The notes under the pieces: generated by a model
The model's database searches: none
Told to the model about the DNA's origin: nothing
What the model saw: the letters and a program-made list of their open reading frames with translations, nothing else
DNA from: Paramoeba atlantica
Taxonomy: Eukaryota; Discosea
Length of the DNA: 64,000 nt
Assembly (NCBI GenBank): GCA_977017575.1
Contig: CDRNVI010000090.1
Location: forward strand, 62,001-126,000
Direction: 5' to 3'
Program-made: the position numbers and the translations under genes
Part shown: positions 19,701 to 29,280 of the stretch, one piece after another
How positions within the stretch are numbered: the stretch's first letter is position 1
Layout of the letters: each line of letters opens with the position of its first letter

Positions 19701-22081
19701 AAAAGCTCAAACGAGAAAACGCAAGCGAGGCTCAAATAATATGGGCCATGAGTTCTCATCCTAAGGAACTTATGATTTCCTACAAGGAATGGACATGTTA
19801 CGGAGCAGCGCCCTCTCCACTTCTCTTGACGCTGCTGCATCAATATATGAAAGTAGAAATTGAGCAATACAACAGCACCATTCCCGTTGGATGCGAAAAG
19901 ATTTCAAACACTGCACGAGCCTTAACAGAGTCTCGAAGTCATGACACTGTATGGGGCGAGAGGGACCCTGCCTTGATCGTAGAAGCCAATGAAAAAGAAG
20001 CACATTATGAAATTGAAGGTGATGTGGAACTGATAGCTCAGGAAGGGCTAATTCGATACAAATATGTTCAGCGGCATCTACACGAGGTCGGACGGAAAGG
20101 CATGTCGCAGCATGCCGGAGACTTAAAAACTGTGCAAGTTGACGACCCATCACTTGAAAAATGGTGCAGACAATCTTATTTGGACAATTTTAGCTGTATG
20201 CTTGCGCATTATGTGAACAGAGATATTACTAACACATTTCTAAAAGCAGTTCGAAAATCCAAGGAAGTTGCTCTACGGGACTTTCGTGCGCATAATCGTT
20301 GGATTACCAATACATCTTTACGATTACTTCTCATGGAGTGCCACATTCGAAAAGAAGATATAGAATATTTTATGGCCCAAGCACCGGATGCGGATTATAT
20401 CATTCAAGCTGCTCAGCAGGTAAAAAAGGGAAAGCACAGTTTGACACCATTTCTGTCGTGCTCTACTTCTTCACCGAATACGAAAACTTTCACGAAGTAT
20501 TATCACGTGCCTTCTCTTCTAAAATGGAAGGGAACAAGAACATCCTTTTCTGAAACTGAACAAAAGGAACATGCACTGGGAAGCTCAGATTCTGATAAAA
20601 AATCCAAAAATGCCTTCAAAGGGACATCACTTGGTTTAGCACTCTTTTCGTCTCAACCTTTAGATAACATGATCAAAATGAGAGAGGTGTTACAGAACAT
20701 GGTTACCTTTTTTGGTGACGGTTTTTCTATGGATTGGAACTACGGAGCTGTGGAGAATAAGGGAAACGCGGAACTTTTCCTTGAATTCAAGACTTTGGCG
20801 GAGAATCTTGTTTCTGGTGCTGAGAGAAAAGAAGAACAGCTTCGCGCGTTATATTCGGACTATTGCGAGGGTCGTTGGGTTCCAAGCATTACGGAGACCA
20901 TTCACATGATGTACCATTACATTAATCGGTTTGGGAAAATAATTATGTCAGAAACCTCCCCGGACCACATTTTCGTTATACATCCTGCTAAGAAGAGCAC
21001 AGTAATCGATGTTATTTTGGCGTCTTCGAAGGCACGTCCATTTCAATACGAAAACGTGCGACTTGAGCGTGACCGAACAATTGATTTCTTTGGGTCGCAG
21101 GGAATATTGGACACAAAAATGGTTCAGGAGCTAAATAATACTGTTGTGGATACACGAACTATAGAAATAGACTACGACACGTACACTGAAGCTCCCCTTC
21201 GCGGCTCACTCGGTTTTGGAGACGTTGAAGAAAAAGGCTTGAAAAAGACTACAAATACTCAAGTTGATAGGCTCTCGGATAATTTCATGACCAAAATTCG
21301 AAATCATGTCCTCGGGTCCGAGCATCACGCTCCTTTTACCTCTTACCTTGCAGACAACAGTTCCTTTCGGACGTTCATAAGAAAAGTTTTTCATAGACAT
21401 TTTCCTCTTGTTGGCCGATCATATCAACTATGGTCTAACTTTAACACCATCTATGCGACTCGTTTGTCGGAAATCAAGACACAAAATGAGCAATTTCGAC
21501 AAGTCTACGGAATATCGGACTCCTCTCGTAGAGCGTTATGGAAAGATGATTTTGCGACTTACCAAAATTATTCGGAAAAGTACTGGAGAGAGATCATTCG
21601 ATCAAGAAAACGCATGATGGCTGTAAGAAAATCTGATGGAGCCGTTGATAAACCTTACAGTGAGGCTGTCTCCGGAAGGAAAGGCTACGAATCGTCTATC
21701 TTGGGTACCTTTCCGCAGAAGTCGAACTCAGCTGAGCTTAAGCATGGAGCTACAAACTTCTCAAAAACAAAGATAGAGAATAAGCCAATATCGCAGCATG
21801 AACGAGATGTATTGCGCGAGAAGAAAGAACTACCTGCTGAAAGCATACATGTATCTACTGGGCATGAAAATAGTAGCACAACGAATGAAACAAATGTTGC
21901 GAAAGCGAATCTATTACCAGGAAAGGCTGCATTGGGAAAATCTACACATCAATTATTACCCATGAATCCCATTCAACCTCCTAGTAAAAAGCCATTTTCG
22001 TCCTTGTTTGGAAAATCCACATTAAACAGTCCATCTGGTTTGAAGTCGGACCCCTTTACAGGAGGAAGGGACAAGCGTTAG
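16724..22081 (+). CDS. Large orphan protein, 1785 residues
   Basis: One uninterrupted frame from ATG 16724. I do not recognise the family. The N-terminal 60 residues are basic and disordered. A CPRCSLPYATTRYC segment (about residue 260) could bind one zinc ion. The middle (about residues 240-1500) looks folded: it is rich in Trp and Tyr, with alternating hydrophobic stretches such as SFWVQTFPECGVAIRLDVQNL and KEWTCYGAAPSPLLLTLLHQY. A predicted beta-rich part lies near residues 550-750. The last 150 residues are low-complexity, ending in basic residues. No membrane segment or signal peptide is visible. The Trp/Tyr content and even codon use argue for a real gene. It may be a diverged member of a known nuclear scaffold family or lineage-specific. 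Confidence 0.8.
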   Translation: MERTRKHCRLIPYEKYLQKPFLETSRPAWMSRSFPTGDRKRAINPRNRGNKAHEAVAPDQDASKNFLLREGTAHSHYNRLIGVPSSKSDWENSYRRCGFSEYNPWERENPFLYRGLLPPAAIHIADERHWACRLYPKSRSSPTVTHESSNVLEHTKYWWKKLDFLVKRHYDGVGEIKIIPNSTDPEYFTSEGLHEPGAGKKYREVRVVSQFFMEFDEAMGTKYHDTYLLNSFLKERPKSLEDIFSVFIEMEANRVHPEYCPRCSLPYATTRYCAQGVPWSPLHAFQGVWDPHKSWSKEWYDLVANRGEALFVKATEHTVFGTAQHTQRQVEALMRIYRVTHQRGRANSFLINIRASAEYASGVVKESANLMKLYNEILDETNHPILLTNMRSQGLKEGLRNPYLGIGTQLVPQSVKQLRIDLELDRFRREQREEGVVRVPPKGWNLCMKDLVEYKLSATQTSMGRRVTNWREVKRGLEKSFMHSRRLPKECYIDTHAKDSLKMLRELEYYTLLEQKLLNTNDLQIMTFEEEKIRLRLKQPFYFPDNSCYRWYEIDDGEITEMKKNLLTNFTLPLSHGSKLQVQVRTWDNPNKIGFQSRLVDVTPETCQTFGYQYGAQFEVLESCSFATCAGVDADSFQLLAVTDEGDVVEMGRTCTEVEDYVKRNQWKALNEENTIEIIEKEKNSIDEFFCVLVGIRRGSFWVQTFPECGVAIRLDVQNLSDVKCIGKDQVREPYSWKIPFRNDEFRRKLKQAIEAPWNEQPVAPLIPDRMTPKRMIFGYTQHIANDDFVTSEYTQRLQSKQFHTKPNQFQVLPESYEAAPALSGKTGSIYTHGLPTVDRKELTHGWNKVNMISDEEVAEVEQAIRDISGTRPGNYYKKFSELEKFKLNENWWNVRPYWTYHNLMERSKHVSERCLLQPHKLPFEGKIPLLGSVGGIGDRFQYVMNQVSKGFGIGPTGHSPDAWAAPKDTLGFETERSERLNSSSALLRLFREKLKRENASEAQIIWAMSSHPKELMISYKEWTCYGAAPSPLLLTLLHQYMKVEIEQYNSTIPVGCEKISNTARALTESRSHDTVWGERDPALIVEANEKEAHYEIEGDVELIAQEGLIRYKYVQRHLHEVGRKGMSQHAGDLKTVQVDDPSLEKWCRQSYLDNFSCMLAHYVNRDITNTFLKAVRKSKEVALRDFRAHNRWITNTSLRLLLMECHIRKEDIEYFMAQAPDADYIIQAAQQVKKGKHSLTPFLSCSTSSPNTKTFTKYYHVPSLLKWKGTRTSFSETEQKEHALGSSDSDKKSKNAFKGTSLGLALFSSQPLDNMIKMREVLQNMVTFFGDGFSMDWNYGAVENKGNAELFLEFKTLAENLVSGAERKEEQLRALYSDYCEGRWVPSITETIHMMYHYINRFGKIIMSETSPDHIFVIHPAKKSTVIDVILASSKARPFQYENVRLERDRTIDFFGSQGILDTKMVQELNNTVVDTRTIEIDYDTYTEAPLRGSLGFGDVEEKGLKKTTNTQVDRLSDNFMTKIRNHVLGSEHHAPFTSYLADNSSFRTFIRKVFHRHFPLVGRSYQLWSNFNTIYATRLSEIKTQNEQFRQVYGISDSSRRALWKDDFATYQNYSEKYWREIIRSRKRMMAVRKSDGAVDKPYSEAVSGRKGYESSILGTFPQKSNSAELKHGATNFSKTKIENKPISQHERDVLREKKELPAESIHVSTGHENSSTTNETNVAKANLLPGKAALGKSTHQLLPMNPIQPPSKKPFSSLFGKSTLNSPSGLKSDPFTGGRDKR

Positions 22082-22282
22082 TTGACTATTGAAGCATGAA
22101 TACTGCGTACAATAACATCGGTTTCAAATTTTATTTGGAGGTTACAGATTTTTAAAATGATAAAATTTCCATATTGAGTTGTTCTATGTACTCGGTATTA
22201 TTTTGAGCAATACATGAACTGAGAGTGTCACAGCCAACGGGCTACATTTTAATTTCTATTATCTTAAATTTCTTATACAACG

Positions 22283-23365
22283 ATGGATTTAAAATACGAT
22301 CTTGGAACCTGGTTCTTCTGCGACAGTATTCCTTGGAAAAATAATGCTAATCACTCAAGTCCCCGCGAAGCCTGCAAATTTCTTGGGAAAGAAAGTACCA
22401 TAACACGCGTTCACTCACAATATGGGTATATTTCGAGGATAAGCACAAGATCACTAGCGTTGCACTCAGCCGAATTACCCAAATTGCTGCTCCTTGACTC
22501 AGCGTATCTTTCCCAGTTCATTGACAGTTCCATGAAGTTTCTTGATATCCTACGCCAACACTACGCTTTAGGATTCGTCGGACATATAGAGCAGACAGTA
22601 CGAGTACGATATTCTTTTGCTGTCGTTGTTCCTACCATAGTTAGCATCGCTGAAAAACGAAAAAATTCCGAGTTCACGACTCCAATGACTGCGAACCTTT
22701 CCCATCTTTTTAAGGATGTTTGGGAACAAGAATCCCACTTCGGAAGGTGGGAATCGGGTAACACTCTTCTTATATCGAATATTGACGCTGCACTTCTTTC
22801 TTCCTCTTCGGATTCAGAAAATGAGGACACGGCTCCCTTACTGGAGGAATTCGCGGAGAATGTGTTGTCGGTTCCACGAATACCGACTTCTTGCGAAAAG
22901 AATCTTCTTCCATTCTTATTGAGAATCTCAAAAGCGCAGGATCTTCGACCTCACTGTCTCCAGTGGAATAAATGTGTTCTAAAGGAACACAATTATCAAT
23001 CGATGCAGGCCAAAGAGATCGATGGGGCAGAATTATCAAGCAGTACATCCGAGGGCTCCTCCGAAGATGCACTTTCAGGTTCTTACGCGCTTGGAACTTG
23101 GGACCAATTTGGCGCGAACGAGAAGCTGGTACAAGGCCCCAGCACGTATAGCGAGGAACTTTACACTACACCATTACCCAAAGATTTCACAGAGGAGCAA
23201 AACAAGAGGACAAATGAAATTTTATTGGAAATGCAAGAAAATTCCTTTTCGAAGCCCGCTTCGCATGAAATAGAAAATGTGAATAATCAGTGGATAAGTG
23301 AAGAAGATCTATTTTCTCGAGTAATTCCTCCGACTGACCCGCCGAGAATGTCGCAAGACATATGA
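22283..23365 (+). CDS. Ataxin-2/Pbp1-related LsmAD-domain protein
   Basis: A 360-residue protein from ATG 22283. Near residues 269-320 lies an LsmAD domain: GTWDQFGANEKLVQGPSTYS followed by EELYTTPLPKDFTEEQ, matching the family signature WDQFxxNExLFGVxxxYDExLYTTxL. In ataxin-2/Pbp1 this domain follows an Lsm fold and the proteins act in mRNA translation control, polyadenylation and stress granules. The N-terminal part has short beta-like segments (ITRVHSQYGYISRISTRSL) but no clear Sm motif, so the Lsm half is either diverged or missing. Ser-rich acidic stretches lie between. The protein is much shorter than animal ataxin-2. A PAM2 motif was not found. Confidence 0.72.
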   Translation: MDLKYDLGTWFFCDSIPWKNNANHSSPREACKFLGKESTITRVHSQYGYISRISTRSLALHSAELPKLLLLDSAYLSQFIDSSMKFLDILRQHYALGFVGHIEQTVRVRYSFAVVVPTIVSIAEKRKNSEFTTPMTANLSHLFKDVWEQESHFGRWESGNTLLISNIDAALLSSSSDSENEDTAPLLEEFAENVLSVPRIPTSCEKNLLPFLLRISKAQDLRPHCLQWNKCVLKEHNYQSMQAKEIDGAELSSSTSEGSSEDALSGSYALGTWDQFGANEKLVQGPSTYSEELYTTPLPKDFTEEQNKRTNEILLEMQENSFSKPASHEIENVNNQWISEEDLFSRVIPPTDPPRMSQDI

Positions 23366-23616
23366 GGAAAATTCGCTGACATTCTCTTGATATGAAGTAT
23401 ATTTATTATGATGTTACATAAGATGAAGATAGATTTTTTTCAAGGTCCTGGAAAATATTTATAATAAGAAAAAGCTTGCTTATGTTTGTCGCTTACATTG
23501 TTTAATAATTTTCTACATGAGTTGTAGCCCACAACTTGTAGGACGCATCTTGTCCACAGTGTAGTTGTGAAGCATTCTAGTCTATAGTTTCTCACCTTTT
23601 TGAAATATGGGGGTTG

Positions 23617-24534
23617 ATGTTAGAATATTTTTTAAAACGGCTACAGTCTGTATGGAATAAACACTCTAACATTAACTATGCACGACAAAAGCTTGGTGAT
23701 ATGTTGCTTGAACCAGAGCGTTGGATACGTGTGAAGGTGAGGTCGGAGGTATCTGAAATTCCCTGTGGAGCTCTAAGGTATGCATTGGACGAACTCATAC
23801 CATCTGTGGCTGTTCATGGCGCTCCTGCAGTTCAAAACAACGATGATCGCGTGTTCGAATTTATGCAAATTAAGCGCTTGCACAAAAGTTGGAACGGAAA
23901 AGGCTACGTTTCGTTGCGTTCCGTATTAGGTTACACTTGCTGTATGTCATATGAATATATTGAAAGATCCATCTTGTCGCGGTACCCTGTGTTGTTAATG
24001 TTGGACTTGAATGGTGTCTTGGTTAGAAAAACACGAAAAGGAAATTGTGTGCCCCTTCTTGGAGCGGAATCCGCCATTCGTACTCTTTTGGATTACTTTG
24101 TGGTGGCGATTTGGACAAGTTCGCTAAAAAAAACTGCGGAGAAATGCTTGAATTCTTTACTAGACAGCAAAAGCAGAACGAAAATTATTGCTGTCCTTTC
24201 ACGCGAACATTGCACTCCCGATACATCACCTGAAAAGCCTTATGGAACCGTGAAGGACCTTCGAAAGATTTGGCTTGGAGATGTTTGTCTTCTTGGTAGG
24301 TGGTACGCGCATAATACAGTACTTGTGGACGATACTCCTGAAAAGGGGAAATTTCATCCAGAAAATGTTCTTAGCTTTACCAACTGCCATCAAGAAGATT
24401 CTGGGCCACCTCTGCGTTTGTGCAACTTTTGGGAACCCCTTTGTGAGTTTCTTATTAAAGTGCTACGCGGCGCTCAAGACGTTCGCCGCGCCATTCCACA
24501 ATGGAATGATGCAAAGTACCGAACGATGCCATGA
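23617..24534 (+). CDS. FCP1/NIF-type HAD phosphatase-like protein
   Basis: A 305-residue protein from ATG 23617. Residues 125-290 form an FCP1-homology domain: LLMLDLNGVLVRKTR (motif I, Asp130 and Asn132), VVAIWTSSLKKTAEKCL (motif II, Thr/Ser after hydrophobic beta), KDLRKIW (motif III Lys) and NTVLVDDTPEKGKFHPENVL (motif IV, paired Asp). The family dephosphorylates phosphoserine, often on the RNA polymerase II C-terminal domain. The second Asp of the DxDx(T/V) motif is Asn here; this DxN form is known in some plant NIF-like proteins and may reduce or change catalysis. The N-terminal 120 residues are not recognisable. The CTD link is inference only. Confidence 0.78.
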   Translation: MLEYFLKRLQSVWNKHSNINYARQKLGDMLLEPERWIRVKVRSEVSEIPCGALRYALDELIPSVAVHGAPAVQNNDDRVFEFMQIKRLHKSWNGKGYVSLRSVLGYTCCMSYEYIERSILSRYPVLLMLDLNGVLVRKTRKGNCVPLLGAESAIRTLLDYFVVAIWTSSLKKTAEKCLNSLLDSKSRTKIIAVLSREHCTPDTSPEKPYGTVKDLRKIWLGDVCLLGRWYAHNTVLVDDTPEKGKFHPENVLSFTNCHQEDSGPPLRLCNFWEPLCEFLIKVLRGAQDVRRAIPQWNDAKYRTMP

Positions 24535-25339
24535 CTTCAGTCCAGAAAAGAGGATGAAGAATAAAGTAAGGGCTATTCTCACTCTTTAGGGTATCAGTAG
24601 TTTTGACCCTTTACATTGAGCCGAAGGCCCATGACAGTTAGCACTTTGACTAAATGGTTGGTTGCATGTTGGAGCCCTCTCGGAGTGATTGTGACAATCG
24701 TGAGGTCGTCGACGAATGCTTTGACGAAAGACTGCATTTCGATTCAGACTACTCCGTAGTTGGGTGGACATGTTCGCAAGATGTCATACTCGATGCACTT
24801 TGGTCACAACTTGTGAGGCAAGTCCATTGGAGCACTTGAGTTATACCGACGCTCCAGTATGCAATGCTCTGATATAATTGCTGATCGGGGGGGGGGGTCG
24901 CCCCCCCCCAAAACAAGAGAAGTCGTTATGTGGGAGAAAACCGAAGGCGTTTTCTAAATCGAATTATGTAAGGCGATATTGTCTCTGGTGCTGTTTCTGG
25001 TGTACATTTCACTTGCCAGCAAAACACACCTAAGGTTAAGTAGTAAGTTAGGCTAACATACTCAATAAATATACTACTGGAAATACATGTATCACGAAAA
25101 GTGACCCCCCACTTTGTTGCACTTTGCAGATCTCATCAAGAGAATTTTGTGCGCGCAGGACGGGCTAAAACAAAGAACAATGAGCTTGTTTAGATTACAA
25201 TTACTGCGGCCCCCCACTTATTTGTAGTAGTAGTAGTAGTAGTAGTAACTTTGAATTGCTTAATTTAGAGGTAATTAAATGCAGTAGTACGTATTGCCCA
25301 GTAACATTGAATGCGTGCCCTGTTTATTCTTGTTTTTTC
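24535..25339. other. Non-genic repeat-bearing stretch
   Basis: No host gene is seen. It holds a G11/C9 palindrome at 24887-24909 (G-run, TCG, C-run) and a (TAG)n microsatellite at about 25226-25249. It also carries C-rich tracts near 25105 and 25210 that probably belong to the flank of the pogo relic. Confidence 0.6.
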
Positions 25340-26950
25340 TCAGAAATCAGGAGGAACCCATTGCTTGCTAAGATTCCAACGAAATAGAACATCCTTGTCT
25401 GATACCTTAAACAAAACAATCATTACGTCCGGCACGCTCAGTGTAAACGTATAGGGAAGGCGCGATATTGCAATGTTGGTACCATTGCTGTAGCCGAGTT
25501 TTTCGAAGCATGAGACTATGTTAAATTCATTCAAAGTTTTTTCATGCGCCTTTCCCAACCATCGTACCATGAGTTCAGCAGCACTTTTGGACTTTATCTT
25601 CCGGACGCCAGTCAAAACCCAAGGCTGGTAATGTTGAATTGTGTAATTATGCAGAAACTTCGCTGCGTAGTCCGTATCAATCGCTTGTACAAATTGAGTC
25701 ATGCCACTTGGAATGATAGCCAGTTTCGAAAATTCTGAAAATCAACGCTTCACAGGAGAAGTGGTATGCCCAGTGGCACCATCCATGATAGTCAAGCATA
25801 CTTCGGTTCCACTAAGCAAAGGAGTTACTTGACCACGAATAAAAGGAATTATGCTACCCACCATCATTGAACTTGTGATAACACCGGATGAACTTTCTTC
25901 AATTAGCCAACCAAAAGGGTTAGAAAGAACCCACGACTTTTTACATTTGCGCCTTAGCAGTACCGCGCAACGCAATTTGAATGGAGAGAAACCACATTCT
26001 CTTTTTATTATGCCAATTATTGCAGGAATAATTAGAAGGAATAAGAGCAGCATCGGCGATCCCAATTGGGGTCCTCTCAAATAACATTTCTTGATCCGCG
26101 ATCGCTTAAAGTGGACCGAGAATTCATACTTCCACTTAGGGAAAAAGGAATTTCATCCAGGTTGATTATTATACTAACAATGCTTGCTAAAAGAATATTG
26201 TAAAGGAATTGATGAAAAGAGTTGAGCAATGCGGTAATTTCTTGTATGGTGCGAGTAGTAGTGCGCTGAACAGACCTTAGCACAATATCATGCTGTCGTT
26301 TCCAACGGTAAAACCACTTATTCGAAACTGGAGTTCCGTTTATAACACGAGCTCTCGCCTTTGCTGCCGCCACCGATACTCTCATATTTTGCGAGCGTAA
26401 GTTCGTGTACCATTCAAGCAATTCAGTTCCAACAGGATCAGTTGAACGAGGACGAGTGCGCAACCTTTTTTCTGTTTCCCATTCCGCGTGCGGCATCGAC
26501 TACAAGCTTCCTCCATTTTTGTAGCTGATCACGTGATCTCAGAAAAACCCTTCCTTTGGTAGCCATGAAAAGTTTTTTTTGTAGCTTTGAGAACCACTCT
26601 GCTTGTCCTTCATAGTGTCGGAAAAGTCGGACAGCTAAACGCTTGTCCTTGATAGATATAGAGGCATAAATTTTCTTCCCAGAAACAGGGATTCCAGCTG
26701 TGCGGTCGCCTCTATTTAAAAGACGTTTACGTACGTTGTGTTGCTCGAGAAGATTAGATTGCGCAAGCTCACTGTTTTCGTCTTCTTCGGATGAAGTATG
26801 GCCGTCTTCTCTTTTTTCATCGAAAAGAGTCGAAAAATCAACTACCTCCAGTTCTTGATCCGAAATTTCGCGCTCATCGTCAGTATCGTGTTCTTCTGTG
26901 CTATCGGTGGAGTAGCTATCAGACTCGCTTTTAAAAATTCCGTGAAAAAT
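25340..26950 (-). pseudogene. Decayed pogo/Tigger-type (CENP-B/DDE_1) transposase
   Basis: Reading the minus strand from about 26950, an acidic N-terminal stretch (SDSYSTDSTEEHDTDDE) leads into basic residues and the segment beginning MATKGRVFLRSRDQLQK. After a frameshift near 26480, a CENP-B-like helix-turn-helix follows (VSNKWFYRWKRQHDIVLRS) and then the first catalytic Asp in NLDEIPFSLSG. A second frameshift near 26080 leads to GWLIEESSSGVITSSMM and the second Asp in LTIMDGATGHTT. An in-frame TGA at 25742-25744 interrupts the final part, where IPSGMTQFVQAIDTDYA matches the IPxGxTxxxQPLD motif. Two frameshifts and one stop make this a dead copy of about 530 residues. I could not fix the terminal inverted repeats. 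Confidence 0.82.
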
Positions 26951-26999
26951 TTATAAAAGGTGTTGAAAAGCTCAAAGAACAAATATCTAAAATCTAAAA

Positions 27000-27070
27000 A
27001 TGATCTCCTCCTGAGGGGGGGACACACGAAATACCCCCAGGACAACTTACTGTGCCCCCCCCGACACAGT
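27000..27070. repeat. C/G-run segments flanking the pogo relic
   Basis: A G7 run (27013-27020 region), CCCCCAGGACAACTTACTG and a C8 run followed by GACACAGTAACTGG lie just beyond the pogo N-terminus. They may be part of the element end, but I could not match them to an inverted copy on the far side. Confidence 0.35.
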
Positions 27071-27535
27071 AACTGGTCATAGGCAATGGTCATAAACTGG
27101 ACAGTGGTTTATATATTCTATCCTAGCTTAATAGCCACCCACGCTTAAAACATGTATGCACTCTAAACAGTCATCAAAACCTCGAGGAAATATCTCTTTT
27201 TGTTTTAAAAGGAATTTCTCCACCCATCGGATCGTAAATCTCTAGTTTCAGCCCTCTTAATTCTCCTGCAAGGGAATGAGGTTAACGTCCGACCTTCCAT
27301 TGTACAGGAAGTGTGCGTGACTGACACCCGAGCCGGGCCAGTCAAGCTATACTTTATACTTTCAAATTTATCAGAAATCCACCGGGTAGAACCAAGTTTG
27401 GGGCATGTCACAGCTCGAACATTACGAGCATGTGTGATTGATCTTATGACGCTAGGCCCTTTAGTGCGAAGTAATTCACACTGTGCTTCCTACGTGGGAT
27501 TTCGGCTCATTTCGTTCAATAATTCTTCCGCCTTT

Positions 27536-28008
27536 TGATGCCTTACCAGTAGGGACAGGAGGCTAATCTGCCGAAAAAAACGTCGTAGAATTCTAGCTGA
27601 GGTCCAAAACTCTTAAACTTTCATTTTTTTTTGTTGATTTTTTGTGGTCATATTCATACCAAAATGTGAAATTATTATCTTCGAAATTATTCCATTTTGA
27701 GTCTCTTAAAATACGTGTTAGGAGTCGATTTTGGAAAAATAATATTTTTACTTCTTAGTACTTCTTTTTTGGTCAATATTTATTTTTTGGGTCACCCCAA
27801 AAATTTCGGATTTTTCAAACTTGTCGGACCCCTCCTACGCATAACAGGGGGGGGTCACCCCCAGGTGGGGGGTGGAAAATTATTGCCGCGGCATACTCTA
27901 CCACTTCACTGCGCTCGATGTTGAAAGGCAAAAAATTCGAAAAAAATTGCGACGTACGCCCCCTGGACCCCCCCTGCGCCCCCCCTCTGGACCCCCATAG
28001 ACCAAGCG
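27536..28008. repeat. Dispersed repeat, copy A
   Basis: Matches 56590-56952 in the same orientation with roughly 85-90% identity by eye. Both begin TGATGC-TTACCA and share TAGCTGAGGTCCAAAACTC, GGAGTCGATTTTGGAAAAA, TCGGACCCCTCCT, a G-run plus TCACCCC, GCCGCGGCATACTCTAC and CTGGACCCCC. Copy A has an extra 93 bases between two CTCTTAAA boxes (27610-27617 and 27703-27710) that copy B lacks. Confidence 0.85.
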
Positions 28009-28142
28009 CAGATGCATAATGCACTTTCTCCGACTCAGAAGGCGACGGACAACCTGAGGAAATCAAGGCGAAGGGCGCATCCGATGTCCGATAGTTCTTT
28101 CAGTGATTGATGTGAAACATCAAGGTCTTGGATAAAGATGCA

Positions 28143-28440
28143 TACCGTATACCCCCCCCCAAAAGAGGGATTTGGCTCTTTTGGGGCTGACCCCCAGTAA
28201 GAGAGATTTGGCTCGGGCGCCCCACAGGGGGCGTATAGGGGGTGGGTGCCTGCATGTTGGGGGCCTCGGGGGTAACCCAAATAAGCGTTTTAACACGTTT
28301 TCAGAAGAAAAAATAGAAAAAAATAGTCAAAAAAGTTGGGAGAAAAGAGGAAACTGGTCAAAAAAGCATACCCCCCCCAGTAAGGGAGATTTAGCCATTT
28401 CGACCCAAAACCCATTCTCTTACTGGTGGGGTATACGGTA
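28143..28440. mobile_element. Small TACCGTATAC-ended element (MITE-like)
   Basis: Starts TACCGTATAC and ends GTATACGGTA, a perfect terminal inverted repeat. After the C-run the left side carries AGTAAGAGAGATTTGGCTC; the right side, read inverted, carries AGTAAGAGAATGGG and TTTTGGGTC. The terminal TA on each side could be the target duplication of a Tc1/mariner-type element. It has no coding capacity. Confidence 0.72.
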
Positions 28441-28851
28441 ATGTATCCTGGCGAAGAAACAGTACAGTTGTGGAATGATTGCCTGCCTAATGAGAACCAG
28501 TCAAAGAAGCAGATGAGTTTCTCATCTACTAAAATTCACTAAAGAGCAAAAAGTGCGTCATTCTCGCCAGGAAGACGCACCACATGATTTATGCAAGGAC
28601 AGGTTTGCTTTGTCAGAAAGGAGTTAAAAATGAGCGCAACCATTGAAAAATAATGACAAGTGTTTAATCACAAGTGTGTTTTAATCACAAGTGTTTTGCC
28701 GAAAATAGGTTAGCATTGTTTTTTGTTTTGTACATTATTTCTTTCAGCCGAACAAAAATAGGTACGTAGCTAAAAAGAGAATAATCATAGAAGAATCAAT
28801 GCCTTGTGATTTAAATGTAGAGGAAATCTTGACTTTCAGTACGAATTATAC

Positions 28852-29280
28852 ATGCACGCCCCTTCAGACAAACGTCATGTGTTTGGCAAGCAAAACGTCG
28901 TCCCAGATTTTCGCGGTGGGCTGCTGCCTTTAGTTGGTTATCGCATTAACGTTAATACCGACGACAACAGGAAATTCGCAGGTAAACTTGTATCTTTCGA
29001 TCGTAATGGTAACGTCGCCCTGCTCGACACTGAAGAGGATGTCACTTCAGACCCGAATTATCAGGATAAAATGCACGCAATAGTAAAGCGCAGGCAATTG
29101 TGTTATTCTCAGTCAACTGATAAAGACCATATTAGCGCGGACAACGACATTCCGAAAGATGGCGTTTATTTTAAACAAGTTGGTTTCATCATTTTAAGGG
29201 GGACATACATTCAATCAATCAGTTTAAAGAATGCGAATTATGGTCGCATCAAAACAGAAGTTCGAAACTCAGTTATATGA
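28852..29280 (+). CDS. Sm/Lsm-fold RNA-binding protein, SmB-like
   Basis: A 142-residue protein from ATG 28852. The Sm1 motif is seen in LVGYRINVNTDDNRKFAGKL (beta strands around a D-x-R-x-F/y-x-G turn) followed by VSFDRNGNVALLDTEE (FDxxxNxxLxDxxE). The Sm2 motif is QVGFIILRGTYIQSISL, matching the (V/L)GxxxLRGxxIxSI pattern. A charged insert of about 45 residues separates the two, as in SmB and Lsm proteins with long loop 4. These proteins form heteroheptameric rings on snRNAs. LRGxxIxSI best resembles SmB; NAA38-like or Lsm subunits are alternatives. There is no long Pro-rich tail. Confidence 0.75.
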   Translation: MHAPSDKRHVFGKQNVVPDFRGGLLPLVGYRINVNTDDNRKFAGKLVSFDRNGNVALLDTEEDVTSDPNYQDKMHAIVKRRQLCYSQSTDKDHISADNDIPKDGVYFKQVGFIILRGTYIQSISLKNANYGRIKTEVRNSVI

